From contig OX243814.1 of NCBI GenBank assembly GCA_945859605.1, positions 17,063,628-17,127,627 on the forward strand: a stretch of DNA of 64,000 bases. The letters run 5' to 3'. Positions 11,341 to 21,599 of this stretch are shown here, in pieces. Every line of letters begins with the position of its first letter. Position 1 is the first letter of the stretch. The notes beneath the pieces were generated by a model. That model worked only from the letters and a program-made list of their open reading frames with translations. It was not told the DNA's origin and searched no databases. This DNA is from Lumbricus rubellus (lineage: Eukaryota > Annelida > Clitellata > Crassiclitellata > Lumbricidae). Position numbers and translations under genes: made by a program.

Positions 11341-12554
11341 CCATGTGCTAAGTCAGAATTACATCAGATGGCAGACATTTGTGTTATGTAGTAGTGTAGT
11401 GTCTAAGTGACATTCAAGAGATTGTTGGTTCAACTGTCCACAGTGACAGGCAGATATTTCCAATGTGTCTGCTGAACAGGGTGAGAATTGTTGGGGGGTT
11501 TCAACCCCCCCCCCAGTCTTTCTCAGAGCCCCATAGTAAAGTATGATTTTCGCACCCCAATTCCAAGTTATTTCCCAGTTATTTTTCCACAATTCTCACA
11601 CTGCTGCTGAACAGCTTATACAATATGGTTCTAGTGAGCACAGCTGCATAATAATCATGCTAGTCACAAGCTGCATAGGTAATAAACTATTGAGTATGTC
11701 ATGGATTTCAATATTTATTTTTAAAAATGCAGCTACATGATACATTGATCAGCAAGATCACTGTTTTTAGAAGTGTGGATCGCTCAAAGCTCTCGTGGCC
11801 AAACTAAGTACAGCACTTAGGCAATAGTGAAGTGTATTAAAGTTGTATTGGCCTCATAGTACATGCTTCATTATCCTTGACAGGGTATGACATTGACATC
11901 TAATTAAACTGAAATCGAAAGCGCCTTAGAGACAAAATAAAAACTACACTCAAACTATAATCTATAATTCTATATGTACCTGGATTGCACATTACAAGGC
12001 AGGCATCCTAAGATTATCTCTAGAATGTAAAAATGGCACGTTCCTAAATAATACAACTACTAGTATACTATACATGTATAAATCTAGGCATATATTTATG
12101 TCTAAATTTGTCATAATTTGATGTTTGACATTGAAATCCAGTCACCTGCCCGGACCCCCCACCCCACCTTACGAATTAGCCTAAATCTCATATTTTTACT
12201 AAAACTCTTCTTTTATGCATTAGCAGTAAATAACAATATTCCAAAAATGCGACAGCAAAACAAAACATGTAATGATACTAACAATGAACCCCAAACTGCG
12301 TAATATAGGTATTGACTTCAGTTACAATAATTAACTACCTGAGACATTGTTTACGTTAGCGACTTGTGCCGCACTAGCTACGACCTTCACCTTAAATTAC
12401 GCAACAATAAAATCAGAAACCGGTTTCTATAAAAGCTATGGACGAAAACAATTATAAGAAATTCTCAGTCTCAAAAATGGCATGTGACATCAAATTCTGA
12501 TGAGGGCAAGTACGGAACAGCACTTCTCAGTTTTCAGGACAATAATTATTATTA
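11341..12554. other. Upstream region of the RITA1-like gene; no gene seen
   Basis: About 1.2 kb of AT-rich sequence with no convincing ORF. It should hold the promoter and any 5' non-coding exon of the RITA1-like gene. A C-run and G-run (about 11495-11515) mark a small repeat remnant. The P-type element begins at its right edge. Confidence 0.5.
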
Positions 12555-12562
12555 GGCCTAAT
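12555..12562. repeat. Left 8-bp target-site duplication of the P-type element
   Basis: GGCCTAAT directly before the left terminal repeat, identical to 19791-19798. With the four bases before it, it forms the 12-bp palindrome ATTAGGCCTAAT. Confidence 0.93.
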
Positions 12563-12591
12563 CTGGGACTAATATCGAAGGGATAGGAAAC
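12563..12591 (+). repeat. Left terminal inverted repeat of the P-type element
   Basis: 29 bp, perfect inverted match to 19762-19790. Directly inside, at about 12675-12745, are iterated CGGCCTCATTCTGGA-like units that could be internal transposase-binding repeats. Confidence 0.95.
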
Positions 12592-12792
12592 GGACGAAAA
12601 TTGTCATTTTTGAACGCTCTTTGGTTGTGGTTGGCAACTTGCCAATTTTTTGCTTGCATCCGGGAATTAGGCTGGACCGGCCTCATTCTGGACGCCGGCC
12701 TCATTCTGGATTTCGGATTCATTCTGGACCGGCCTCAGTCGGCCATTTTAGTTTGTTGTGTTTACGATTCGATTCGAAAACAAATTCACTCA

Positions 12793-14895
12793 ATGAAAAA
12801 GAGAACTTTCAGACTAAATAAAATGTGTTCTAAGGAAGATTTCTGTGATTGGAGCGATCTAAATTTAGACGAACTTTTGGGCGATTATACAGATGACGAC
12901 TTGGTCCAAGAGAGTACTGGTAGCAGCGACAGCTGTGCGCGCGATGGCGAGTGCGAGACGGAAAAGCCAGATCGAATCTTCTGTAAACCTGCGAGACGGG
13001 CAAAGGATTCGGAATACGTTTTTGATTGCCCCATGTGCAGAAAAGTCTTAAGAAGTGTGAGTGGTTTTCGGGGACATGTGATAAAACAACACCCATCTAT
13101 GGACAGAAGAAATTTCAGAGGTAAGCTTAGACATTTTTGTTACGATCGATATGAAAGCTATATAATGCATTAAGAAATTGGGTAATTTAAGTGTATGTTG
13201 GCGTCGTAAATTATTCGCCATTGCATGCGATTCAGCATTGGTACGATACAAGTCGGAAATAGAAATCGTTTGACCTCCTGGGGAGTTTACACACTAAATA
13301 CCTCTGCCCCTTGAAATATCCTGAGCGTTTAAAACATGCTCTATCACAAGTCGCAAACAAACTGCCACTGGTTGCATTCATCCAGTGCCAGTCTCATGCA
13401 TGGATAAAGGAGTCAGAGGACACTAATCATCTTTGATATGGCAGTGTTGTTAAACATGCAACAAGTCGCAAACTGTGTTATTACTACCTTACAACCTGTG
13501 TTATAACACAGTGACATGGTCATCTGGCTATATGCCTAAGGAAACAAGTGAGCTTACAGAAACACCAGACTGACAAACCCTGGGCCATTAAAGCATGTTT
13601 AGGTATTCTGTACATTTATATAATAAATGTCATCGTACAATACTTTAAATTGAACCAAAGTTCCTTTCACCACTCAGGTTTTGTTTATCTTTTCCTGAAT
13701 AAAACTAGATTGTTGTGCTACAGTGTGACATCAGAAATTATTTTTTTCTTAAACAAAATCATTTTTAAAAATTTCAGTTGCTGAACACAGAAGGAAGTGT
13801 GGTGATACCAGTGTCTGTTCGTTGTCAACTGAGAATCCAGCACCAGAGACTACTGATACTGCTACTGTGATAAGAAATCCTGCATCCCTCTCCTTGACTT
13901 GCACCGACTTTCATGATCTATTCATAGCTAACACTTCAAAAGTTTGGTCTGCATTGTCTGTGGATCAATTGTTATCATTACCACAGTCAAGGCAGGGTGT
14001 AGTGATGATAGATATTGCCAAGTCAATGATTGATAAAAGTGACACAATAAGTAATTTTCCACAGATAGAGGATACATTGAGAAATGTTTTTGTCAATAAG
14101 CCCTTAGTTACCCAGAGTGACAGAGATTTACTCATAGCCAATGTCCATGAAATAAGGATGTCTTTAGAAATTCAGACTGCATTCATTGATTATATTTCAA
14201 GTCAGGTTCCACATGTTGAACGTAGCTCATGCCAGTTGCTATTTCAAATTTGGTTGAGAAAATTTTTTGCAGAAATGATGGTATCTGTGGCGCAAGCTTG
14301 CAAACCTGTTGACGATGCACTTGTAGGTCCAAAGGGTCTAAGTGTAATTGATCAAAATGTTTTATATCATATTTGTGGATACATGATAATGAAACTGAAA
14401 TCAGTTAGCTCTCGATTCAAGAAGATGAAATCATCTGAAATTATTATTAATTGCATTGCTGCTAAGGTGCCAAAACATTCAGGCCATTTTGTGGAACAAT
14501 ATACAAAATGGGTATGCAAGCAGAGTAGAGGTGGTCTTCTGTATCCAATTCCTCAGTTTTATTTACTGGTCAGGGAATTTGACATGGTTTATAGACAGGT
14601 GGTTGCCACGCAACATCTTACTTCTAAATCTCTGAACAAATCTAATTTGCAGTTAGCGGTTCATGACTCATTCATGGTGAAGTATTATTGGAGTAGAATT
14701 TTGGAATTGGCATGTTGCGATGAGCTCAGTTCCTTACCTGCCCTCGAGTATCTTATCCGTTTGTTTCTAACGATTAAAGGCTTTGCTGTTACTAGAAAAG
14801 AACGTGATTTGTTTCTGTTGAAAGATGGCAAAATGAAAGGAAAAGATAGTAAGAAGTCAAAATCACTAAGAGGAAAGCTAAAAGGAGCTAAATAA
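12793..14895 (+). CDS. C2H2 zinc-finger protein with P/THAP9-transposase-like C-terminal module (element gene A)
   Basis: Two exons, 12793-13120 and 13778-14895 (GT-AG, phase 1), give 481 aa. Start chosen at the first ATG of the open frame; a second ATG at 12823 is possible. Residues 75-100 hold a C2H2 finger (Cys79, Cys82, His95, His100). The long helical middle is unrecognised. Near residues 307-311 is HICGY followed by KL, and near 358-365 QSRGGLLYP, then a Leu-rich, Lys/Arg-rich tail. In proteins of the THAP9/P-transposase type I know the order 'Y-I-x-G-Y ... S-R-G-G-L ... P-S' after the catalytic domain, so this gene appears to carry that C-terminal module without a catalytic core. The last 25 residues are very basic. 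AATAAA at 15597-15602 is a plausible end signal. Function in transposition is inference. Confidence 0.75.
13493..13575 (+). repeat. Internal repeat of the P-type element (copy in gene A intron)
   Basis: About 80 bp (CCTGTGTTATAACACAG ... AGACTGACAAACC) that recurs diverged at 15661-15746 in the spacer between the two element genes. Confidence 0.7.
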
Positions 14896-16121
14896 GTGTT
14901 GTCACTGTTCTGCATTCCATGGCTGTAATGCATAATCATAGAATGTATCAATTGCATATTGTAAATACTTTGTGATTTAAATGATATCAACCTAACTAGG
15001 AAATCGTTTTTTACCCAACAGATACCATCATTTCTGCAACAAATTTTCTCAACCAAATTTGAGAATGCTCTATCATATTTGAATGTAATACCATATAAAT
15101 CAAAGTGCAGCATAAATTGTTGGTCATTAAAATAACACAATTATTATTTGAAAGAAAAATTTATATTGGACTTTGGACCTAGGATTTTGTGCTATTTGAA
15201 AACATTTTGACATTGATTGGATATAGAAATTATGTACGTTTGTTTATTATACCATGTCTGTACACCAAAATGCGGATAGCAATTGGTATATTAAAGAATA
15301 TTCTTATCTTATCTTTATGTTACATATCATACTCTTTTTTCTTTTTTTGGGATTGTTGCTTTGATTACTATAGACAATGTGTTTTTTCAACTGGTTCAAG
15401 TTATGAACTTTTGTTTACTGGCAATGTTCACACTTAACAATGACTTTTAAATGACAACTAGTTTTATGTACATTAGAGTTAATGGCTATTTGTTCAAGTT
15501 GCACTTGTAAATCACTATTTCTAAGTGAAAATACAATCAACAAGGTGTTTTCAATCGTATAATTTATTATAATGCCAATCATTGGATTCTGATAAGAATA
15601 AATAGCACTGCTTCAACATAGAGGTCAACAACCATAAATAGCAACTAATTAATATTCATTATAACCTGTGTTATAATGTGTTGGTTGTCTGACTATTTGC
15701 CTCAGGAAACAAGTGAATAAGGCTTACAGAAACAACAGACTGACAAACAATAGTCATTACAACGTGTAATGAAAACAGTAACATGTAATCATTCTCTTTT
15801 AAGTTGCATCAATCAGTAACATAATAACATTTAATCATTCTCTTTCAAGTTGTATCAATCAGTCAAGTTTATTGATCCCACAACCACAGTGTTGAACAAT
15901 AATTTAGAGTCACAAGAACATTAAAGCAAACAAACGCTGAACCAATCAAGTGGTAATATTTTTCATGACTTCAATATTTCTATAATATGAGAATTCCATT
16001 TTAGATGTTGGTAAATATGGAACACGATGAACAGGAGTACTAAGTTAAATGAGCACGAGAGGAGCGCTTAGGAACCGGTGTCATATCTAGAATTTGTGGC
16101 AAAGGCTTGGTATTTCCACGT
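14896..16121. other. Spacer between the convergent genes of the P-type element
   Basis: 1.2 kb with no long ORF on either strand. AATAAA on the + strand at 15597-15602 and on the minus strand at 15878-15883 would end the two transcripts without overlap. I looked here for the missing C-terminal part of the minus-strand transposase and found none. Confidence 0.6.
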
Positions 16122-19100
16122 TTACTTGCGGTTTTGTACTGCACCATCGCAACATATATACAAAACACGCAGTCCAACTACAACCTCCACACATTCTATA
16201 GCCTCCCACATTATAGTATACAGTGTACTTCCAGTTAACAGTTTAGTAGCATATGATGCAAGGGGGTAACAAAGGCTAGTCGTTATACCACGAACCATTA
16301 CAACAAGCATGTGCTCTGCTAATGGTTTACTGCTGCCTTTCAGATGCTCCAAATTCAAAATTTCATTGGCAACAGCATCCAGGTTCACAAAACCTATCAA
16401 TTCACCTGTTGTTTTATGGTAGACCAGGTCAGACTTTATTTTTATCTCATCCTGCAGTAAACCAACAAATGAATTATATGGCTGGCTGTAACAACTTAAT
16501 TGATTTGCTAAGCTGATTAATTGTTCAACAGTTCTTGGATTCATTCCAATTCCATGTTCCATGTAATGCGTGTAATCGTATAAAGTACGGCTAGAAGGAA
16601 GACTGAGAACAGACCTAACTCCATCATATGCTGTGGCTGATTTGCTTTTAAGAAATAGACACCACCGTATTATTGCAGGATGCCATCGCATACTAGATTT
16701 TTCTTTCAAAGTGTTGTACTGAATTTGCTGTTCAAAGAAAATACGCTGAAAGGAACCTTTTGGGAATTCTTCCAAAACAGTGTCCTTAAACTCGTTAGCA
16801 ATTTGCATAACTTCTTCACTGTCAACACTATTCAGCTTCTCACCTTGTGTTGCTATCAAACTTGCACAATACTTCTGGTTTCTTTCCAATTTCAATTTCA
16901 GGCTAACAATTTCCTTACCATATCCTTTAGTTCTACGAGCTAACTGTGCGAGCTTAGTCAATCTCAACGGAGAACTCAAAAATGTGTTCGGCTTTCGTGA
17001 ACTTGTTATGTCCTGACATGAGAACTGACGTTTACTTCTAACATGCCTCATATATAAACTCTTTTTAAGCCTTATACATGCTGGACATATCCCTCTTCTG
17101 CACATGAGTAAATCACAGTTAATGGATTTTACGCTGTTGTCTCGCTCATCTGCACAGAAAAAAGCCAGCCTGCTGTTTTTTAAGATCATTGAATTAATTA
17201 AATTTGGATTGTCAACACCAGTGCAGACAAATGCAGAGTACAGAACATCTAAGAGTGATTGTATGTTTTTCAAACAATTAAATGTTGCAGGCAAACGCTT
17301 CCATAAGTAGTTACTTGCATGAAGAAGTTTGCCAAATACATGCACCCATGGTTTGAAATTCTCATCAAGCACAACTGATATTTTAATTCGGGGATTAATT
17401 TCATCAGTAATTGCAATGAAAGTAACATTGCTGTTTTTATACGAAAACATAAAGTTGTGTAAGTTTAAGGAGGTGACTGGGAAATTAGTAACCATGAAGT
17501 CTACTTGTGTGTCACCATTCATGGTAGTTGGAAGTGATGTTGTGTCATCTGTAGCTGTTTCCACGGGTGAACAAATCTTCTGGATGGAATTGTCATCCAA
17601 ACTTGGATTAGAGACGGCATTGACTTGTAGGATGGCTGGTGTTGGAGTTGAACGCATGTCTGAACTTTGAGTACGGATGGCGTTGACTTGTAGGATGGCT
17701 GGTGTTGGAGTTGAACGCATGTCTGAACTTTGAGTACGGATGGCGTTGACTTGTAGGATGGCTGGTGTTGGAGTTGAACGCATGTCTGAACTTTGAGTAC
17801 GGATGGCGTTGACTTGTAGGATGGCTGGTGTTGGAGTTGAACGCATGTCTGAACTTTGAGTACGGATGGCGTTGACTTGTAGGATGGCTGGTGTTGGAAT
17901 TGAACTTTGAGTAGAGATGGCGTTGACTTCTAGGATGGCTGGTGTTGGAGTTGAACAAATGTTGCTTGTTAATCTTGTGTTCAATTCCATTTTAAATCTG
18001 TAATAAAAACAAATATATGCAGATAGAATTGCATTAAAAACATGCATCGTATAAAGATATTACGTTAACGTGCTGTATGGAATGTGACAGACCGTCTAGT
18101 ATAACCAGTGACTATTACTATTAAATGTATGATGAATCCATATGAAGAATGGAGACGTCAAACATTCGTTCTCTGCCCCATGTGTAAATTAACAAACACA
18201 AGTTATTTACAGTAACAAAAGAAATGTTACTATTATTCTATTGTTTTATATGTCTGCCGTTCTAGGCACAGCGTACATTTGCACTCGTCTGAAATATAGA
18301 AAAAATGAAGAGATATAGTACTCAAATACTGAAGTAAGTGATCTGAATGGCCATTGATGAGGGTGTGTAAATGTAAATCTTCCAGCATTTCGTAATGCCC
18401 ACAAAAGTCACATCACTGGTGCTGAGTTGCTGTTGCACATTCGTTACTTAACATTAATAGACTTGTTAAACTATAACTGACCTCTGTAAAGATTGGTTTG
18501 ATTCTCGTGTTTCTTGACAGTCGGTAGTTCTGCACAAAACATTGGGTGCATAATCCGGATGAGTTTTGGAACTCCATGGTTCACCTATAAAAGTATTGTT
18601 CAACTTAAAGTAATAATACAGATACAAATGCGTTCATGTAATTAGTAATTATTGATCCATACAATATGAGACTAGTCTAATATAACAGCTATAATAGTCC
18701 CTTATTTCTCACTGTTTCTAAGACTTCTATTTGACCGCGGTTGAACTGGGAGGGCTCCTGAGTAGTAATAATACAGATACAAATGCGTTTGTAATTAGTA
18801 ATTATTGATCCATACTATATGAGACTAGTCTAATATAACAGCTATAATAGTCCCTTATTTCTCACAGAGTTCCTCAAAGCAAGGGAAATCTTTGGCTAGG
18901 AAGACATGCGGGTAAACACGAAGACTGGCTGCCCGTACTCCAAACAATATGGCTGTTAACGAATGCAATAAAATTAGAGCGCGACCTATAGATGACATCG
19001 CAACGTGAGGGTCGGTTAGGGCTCAGGTTAGGCGTCGTGAGGGTCGGTTAGGGTTAGTTTTAGGGTTAGTGCAGTCATTCTGCTGAAATTGAAGCTGAAT

Positions 19101-19594
19101 TGATAAACAATGTCGTCGATGCTCTAATTTTATTGCATTCGTTGGCAGTCATATTGTTTGGAGTACGGGCAGCCAGTCTTCGTGTTTACCGACATGCGTA
19201 TCAGATTGCGGACTAGAGCGCTCAAAGTCTTTGAAATTTGTACTTACTAGCACAGACCAGCGCTTATATTATTAGGATGTAATATTTTATTCCGCGTCCG
19301 TGTAGAGATATAGAATCCAAGATCGCACGAAAGCAGTTAACATAAACTTTGTAAAATTTAATACGCAATTAGATTTACACACCAACCTGTAATAAAGTGA
19401 TCCGAACACACGTAGACATAATCCGTATTAGGATTTGGCTCCCATGGACGTCCGTCTGTATTTATTCTTTTGCACCTTGCAGCCCATAGCCGTCTGCGTT
19501 CTGGGTCTCTATGCGTTGACGGAAATTGGAAAAACCGACAGTCTGATCGACCTTGCACATTCTTGCAAAGTCCGTAGCTGCAGGATTTGGGCAT
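16122..19594 (-). CDS. THAP-domain P-type transposase, N-terminal and first catalytic part (element gene B)
   Basis: Three exons on the minus strand, 19594-19387, 18584-18482 and 17997-16122 (all GT-AG; phases 1 then 2 close), 728 aa. Residues 1-85 are a THAP zinc-finger: Cys5, Cys10, Cys63, His66, with Trp37 and the downstream HPDYAP motif restored only when the middle exon is included. Residues about 119-238 are six 19-21-residue repeats (PTPAILQVNAI...). From about 560 on is the N-terminal half of the TNP-like RNase H fold: LPSSRTLYDYTHY, then LLQDEIKIKSDL with the first catalytic Asp at about 620, and ICCDGAVQNRK with the second at about 721. The frame stops just after this; the GTP-binding insertion, the final acidic residue and the C-terminal domain are absent. 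A GTAAAC donor at the stop suggests splicing on, but no continuation was found. Confidence 0.85.
17610..17950 (-). repeat. 63-bp coding minisatellite inside the transposase gene
   Basis: About five and a half units of 63 bp, frame-preserving, encoding repeats of STPTPAILQVNAIRTQSSD. The middle copies are identical at DNA level, so the array was amplified recently or is homogenised. Confidence 0.93.
18609..18865. repeat. Direct duplication in the first part of the P-type element
   Basis: 18609-18712 and 18764-18865 are near-identical direct copies (AGTAATAATACAGATACAAA ... CCCTTATTTCTCAC), in the intron between THAP exons 1 and 2. Confidence 0.9.
18911..19190. mobile_element. MITE nested in the P-type element (copy 1)
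   Basis: 280 bp, flanked by the 8-bp direct repeat GACATGCG (18903-18910 and 19191-19198). Inverted ends of about 70 bp begin GGTAAACACGAAGACTGGCT. The core contains TTAGGG-like repeats. It lies in the intron between THAP exons 1 and 2, so it need not break the gene. A sister copy is at 20926-21221. Confidence 0.93.
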
Positions 19595-19761
19595 CCTGAC
19601 TGTGACCTATTTGTATTTAATATAGTTTGGAAAACTTCGAAACGATGTTTGCTTTGCTTTTTCTATGCTCAAGGATACCCTGCTAACCACCCGGATATCG
19701 CCCACAGACATCGCCCGCGACGTATCGGGCGAGACGATCTCTGATTGGCTGACGCGCTGCG

Positions 19762-19790
19762 GTTTCCTATCCCTTCGATATTAGTCCCAG
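19762..19790 (-). repeat. Right terminal inverted repeat of the P-type element
   Basis: 29 bp, perfect reverse complement of 12563-12591. Confidence 0.95.
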
Positions 19791-19798
19791 GGCCTAAT
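19791..19798. repeat. Right 8-bp target-site duplication of the P-type element
   Basis: GGCCTAAT, identical to 12555-12562. Confidence 0.93.
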
Positions 19799-20925
19799 AG
19801 CAGCAAAAGTGCCTTGTCTACAGCTCTCGAGCACATCTGCGCAACAGATGGAGTATCCTCAGGGATATAATCCCAGCTGACTATTACTGTACATTGCAAC
19901 CTATTTTAAAGTGTCCTTCAAGAACCAAAATAAAATAAAGAAATCGAGCTAAGTTCAAGTGGAATTCTGTAGAACCCTCGAATTAGCATGACGTTACGAC
20001 AGTTCCAGCTGGGACTAATATTGAAGTCCCAGGTTCCAGGTTACGAACAGAAATATGGGCGTCATTACTTCGACACACCGATGCTTCTAAATCGAGTCAA
20101 TTTCACTGTTATTTTGCGTTTCCAATAATTTCTATATAGAACTATATTGTCCAGAAATTTACCTAAATTTAAAATAATAATTGTTGAATACATTCATCGA
20201 CGAACTATCAAAAATCGAAGCGCTATAGCAGAGATTCTTTTTCCCATACTCGTTTCCGGTTGCCTTTAAATCTTTGGTTGCACGATTTTTAGATTTTCTA
20301 GAATAAATATCAGGAAATAATATATTATATGCAGAAAAGGCTTTTATTTAGTTGGTTATTTGGCGTGTAAGCCAGTTAATTGCGTTTTTTCGTGCTTCTC
20401 AGTTACTAGGAATCCGGGCAATCTGATTTTTGCTCTTTCGGTTAGTAGTGGCGTTAATTATTAGTACCTCCAATGAATTGCGTATTATTTTGTGTCGCGA
20501 CCCCGATGGCTGACCTTACTGCTGTTTTGCTATAGTGCTCACAATGTCGGTGTCAATACTTCTTATAGTTTTATAATAGTATTTTAATGTTGCAGTGATT
20601 TCATAATTGTGCTGCGTCATATTTTCGTCTGTTGTGCGTGACCTTTGTTTTTGTTTAGTTGATACTTGATGTTGAACTTGGTGTAACTTTTCTTCAGAAC
20701 TGCATAATGGTCGGCATTTTTCTACCCATGTGTTCTACGACGAACTCTAAGATGATATGCATTGGACATCCCAACGATTGATAAAGTTTTAATGTTGCAT
20801 CGTGTTGCATCATCTAGCTCTTAATAGTACCGTTACATGACAATATCAAATCATACTATATAGAGAATATATTTATAACAATTCCTTTTACAGCTTCATA
20901 TCAACGGTCTTTCTATTGCCGTTTT
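19799..20925. other. Spacer with a solo P-type terminus; no gene seen
   Basis: About 1.1 kb without a convincing ORF. At 20009-20026 the first 18 bases of the P-type terminal repeat recur with one mismatch (C to T), suggesting a decayed or excised relative. Confidence 0.5.
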
Positions 20926-21221
20926 GGTAAAATCCCAGACTGGCTGCCCGTACTCCAAACAATATGGCTGCCAACGAATGCAATAAAATTAGAGCACGAC
21001 CATCGACGACATTGTTCATCAATTCAGCTTCAATTTCAGCATTATGACTGCACTAACCCTAAAACTAACCCTAACCGACCCTCACGACGCCTAACCTGAG
21101 CCCTAACCGACCCTCACGACACCTAACCTGAGCCCTAACCGACCCACACGCGCTCTAATTTTATTGCATTCGTTAACGGCCATATTGTTTGGAGTACGGG
21201 CAGCCAGTCTGGGATTTTACC
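20926..21221. mobile_element. MITE of the same family as 18911-19190 (copy 2)
   Basis: 296 bp, flanked by the 8-bp direct repeat GCCGTTTT (20918-20925 and 21222-21229). Inverted ends of about 70 bp begin GGTAAAATCCCAGACTGGCT. The core, with CCCTAA-like repeats, is in opposite orientation to copy 1. No coding content. Confidence 0.93.
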
Positions 21222-21599
21222 GCCGTTTTTAATGTTAAATCGTTTATTCATATACAGCATGCATACATTTAGATTGTACGATAGTTGTACGTGTGCAAAC
21301 TGGGCATACTTTGGTTTTATTCGAAAAATAGCTGAGTCATTTCATGAAAAATCGACCTATTGTCCTCACAAAACCCTATAAAATTTTACCTAGGTAAAGG
21401 TAGCAACACGAAAACCGTTCCATTCCGTAAACGCCATTCCGTTTCCGTGCTTTTCCGACATACATAGAAACTTTTACTAAATTGTAATTTCTGACCATTA
21501 AAATTAAATAAAAATAGTTGCACATCCTCTCAAAGTCCGTCTTTGTGTGACACCCTATGACTTTATAAACTTCAAAACTAACACTCCAATGCTTATGTT

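Larger units (their letters stand above)
12563..19790. mobile_element. P-superfamily-like DNA transposon carrying two convergent genes
   Basis: A 7228-bp element. The first 29 bases (12563-12591, starting CTGGGACTAATATCGAAGGG) recur as an exact reverse complement at 19762-19790, and GGCCTAAT flanks both sides as an 8-bp duplication. P elements make 8-bp duplications at palindromic targets and encode a THAP-type DNA-binding domain on their transposase, which matches the minus-strand gene here. It contains a + gene (12793-14895), a minus gene (19594-16122) with 3' ends facing each other, and a nested MITE (18911-19190). Both genes keep full ORFs through splice sites, so the copy may be recent. 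Boundaries are directly visible; the superfamily call is from the THAP and RNase H-like motifs. Confidence 0.93.

Noticed and set aside
14685..15140. 151-codon minus-strand ORF considered as the missing transposase C-terminus
   Set aside because: No NQD-x-L-E-like or other transposase motif; its lower part is antisense to the + strand gene A.
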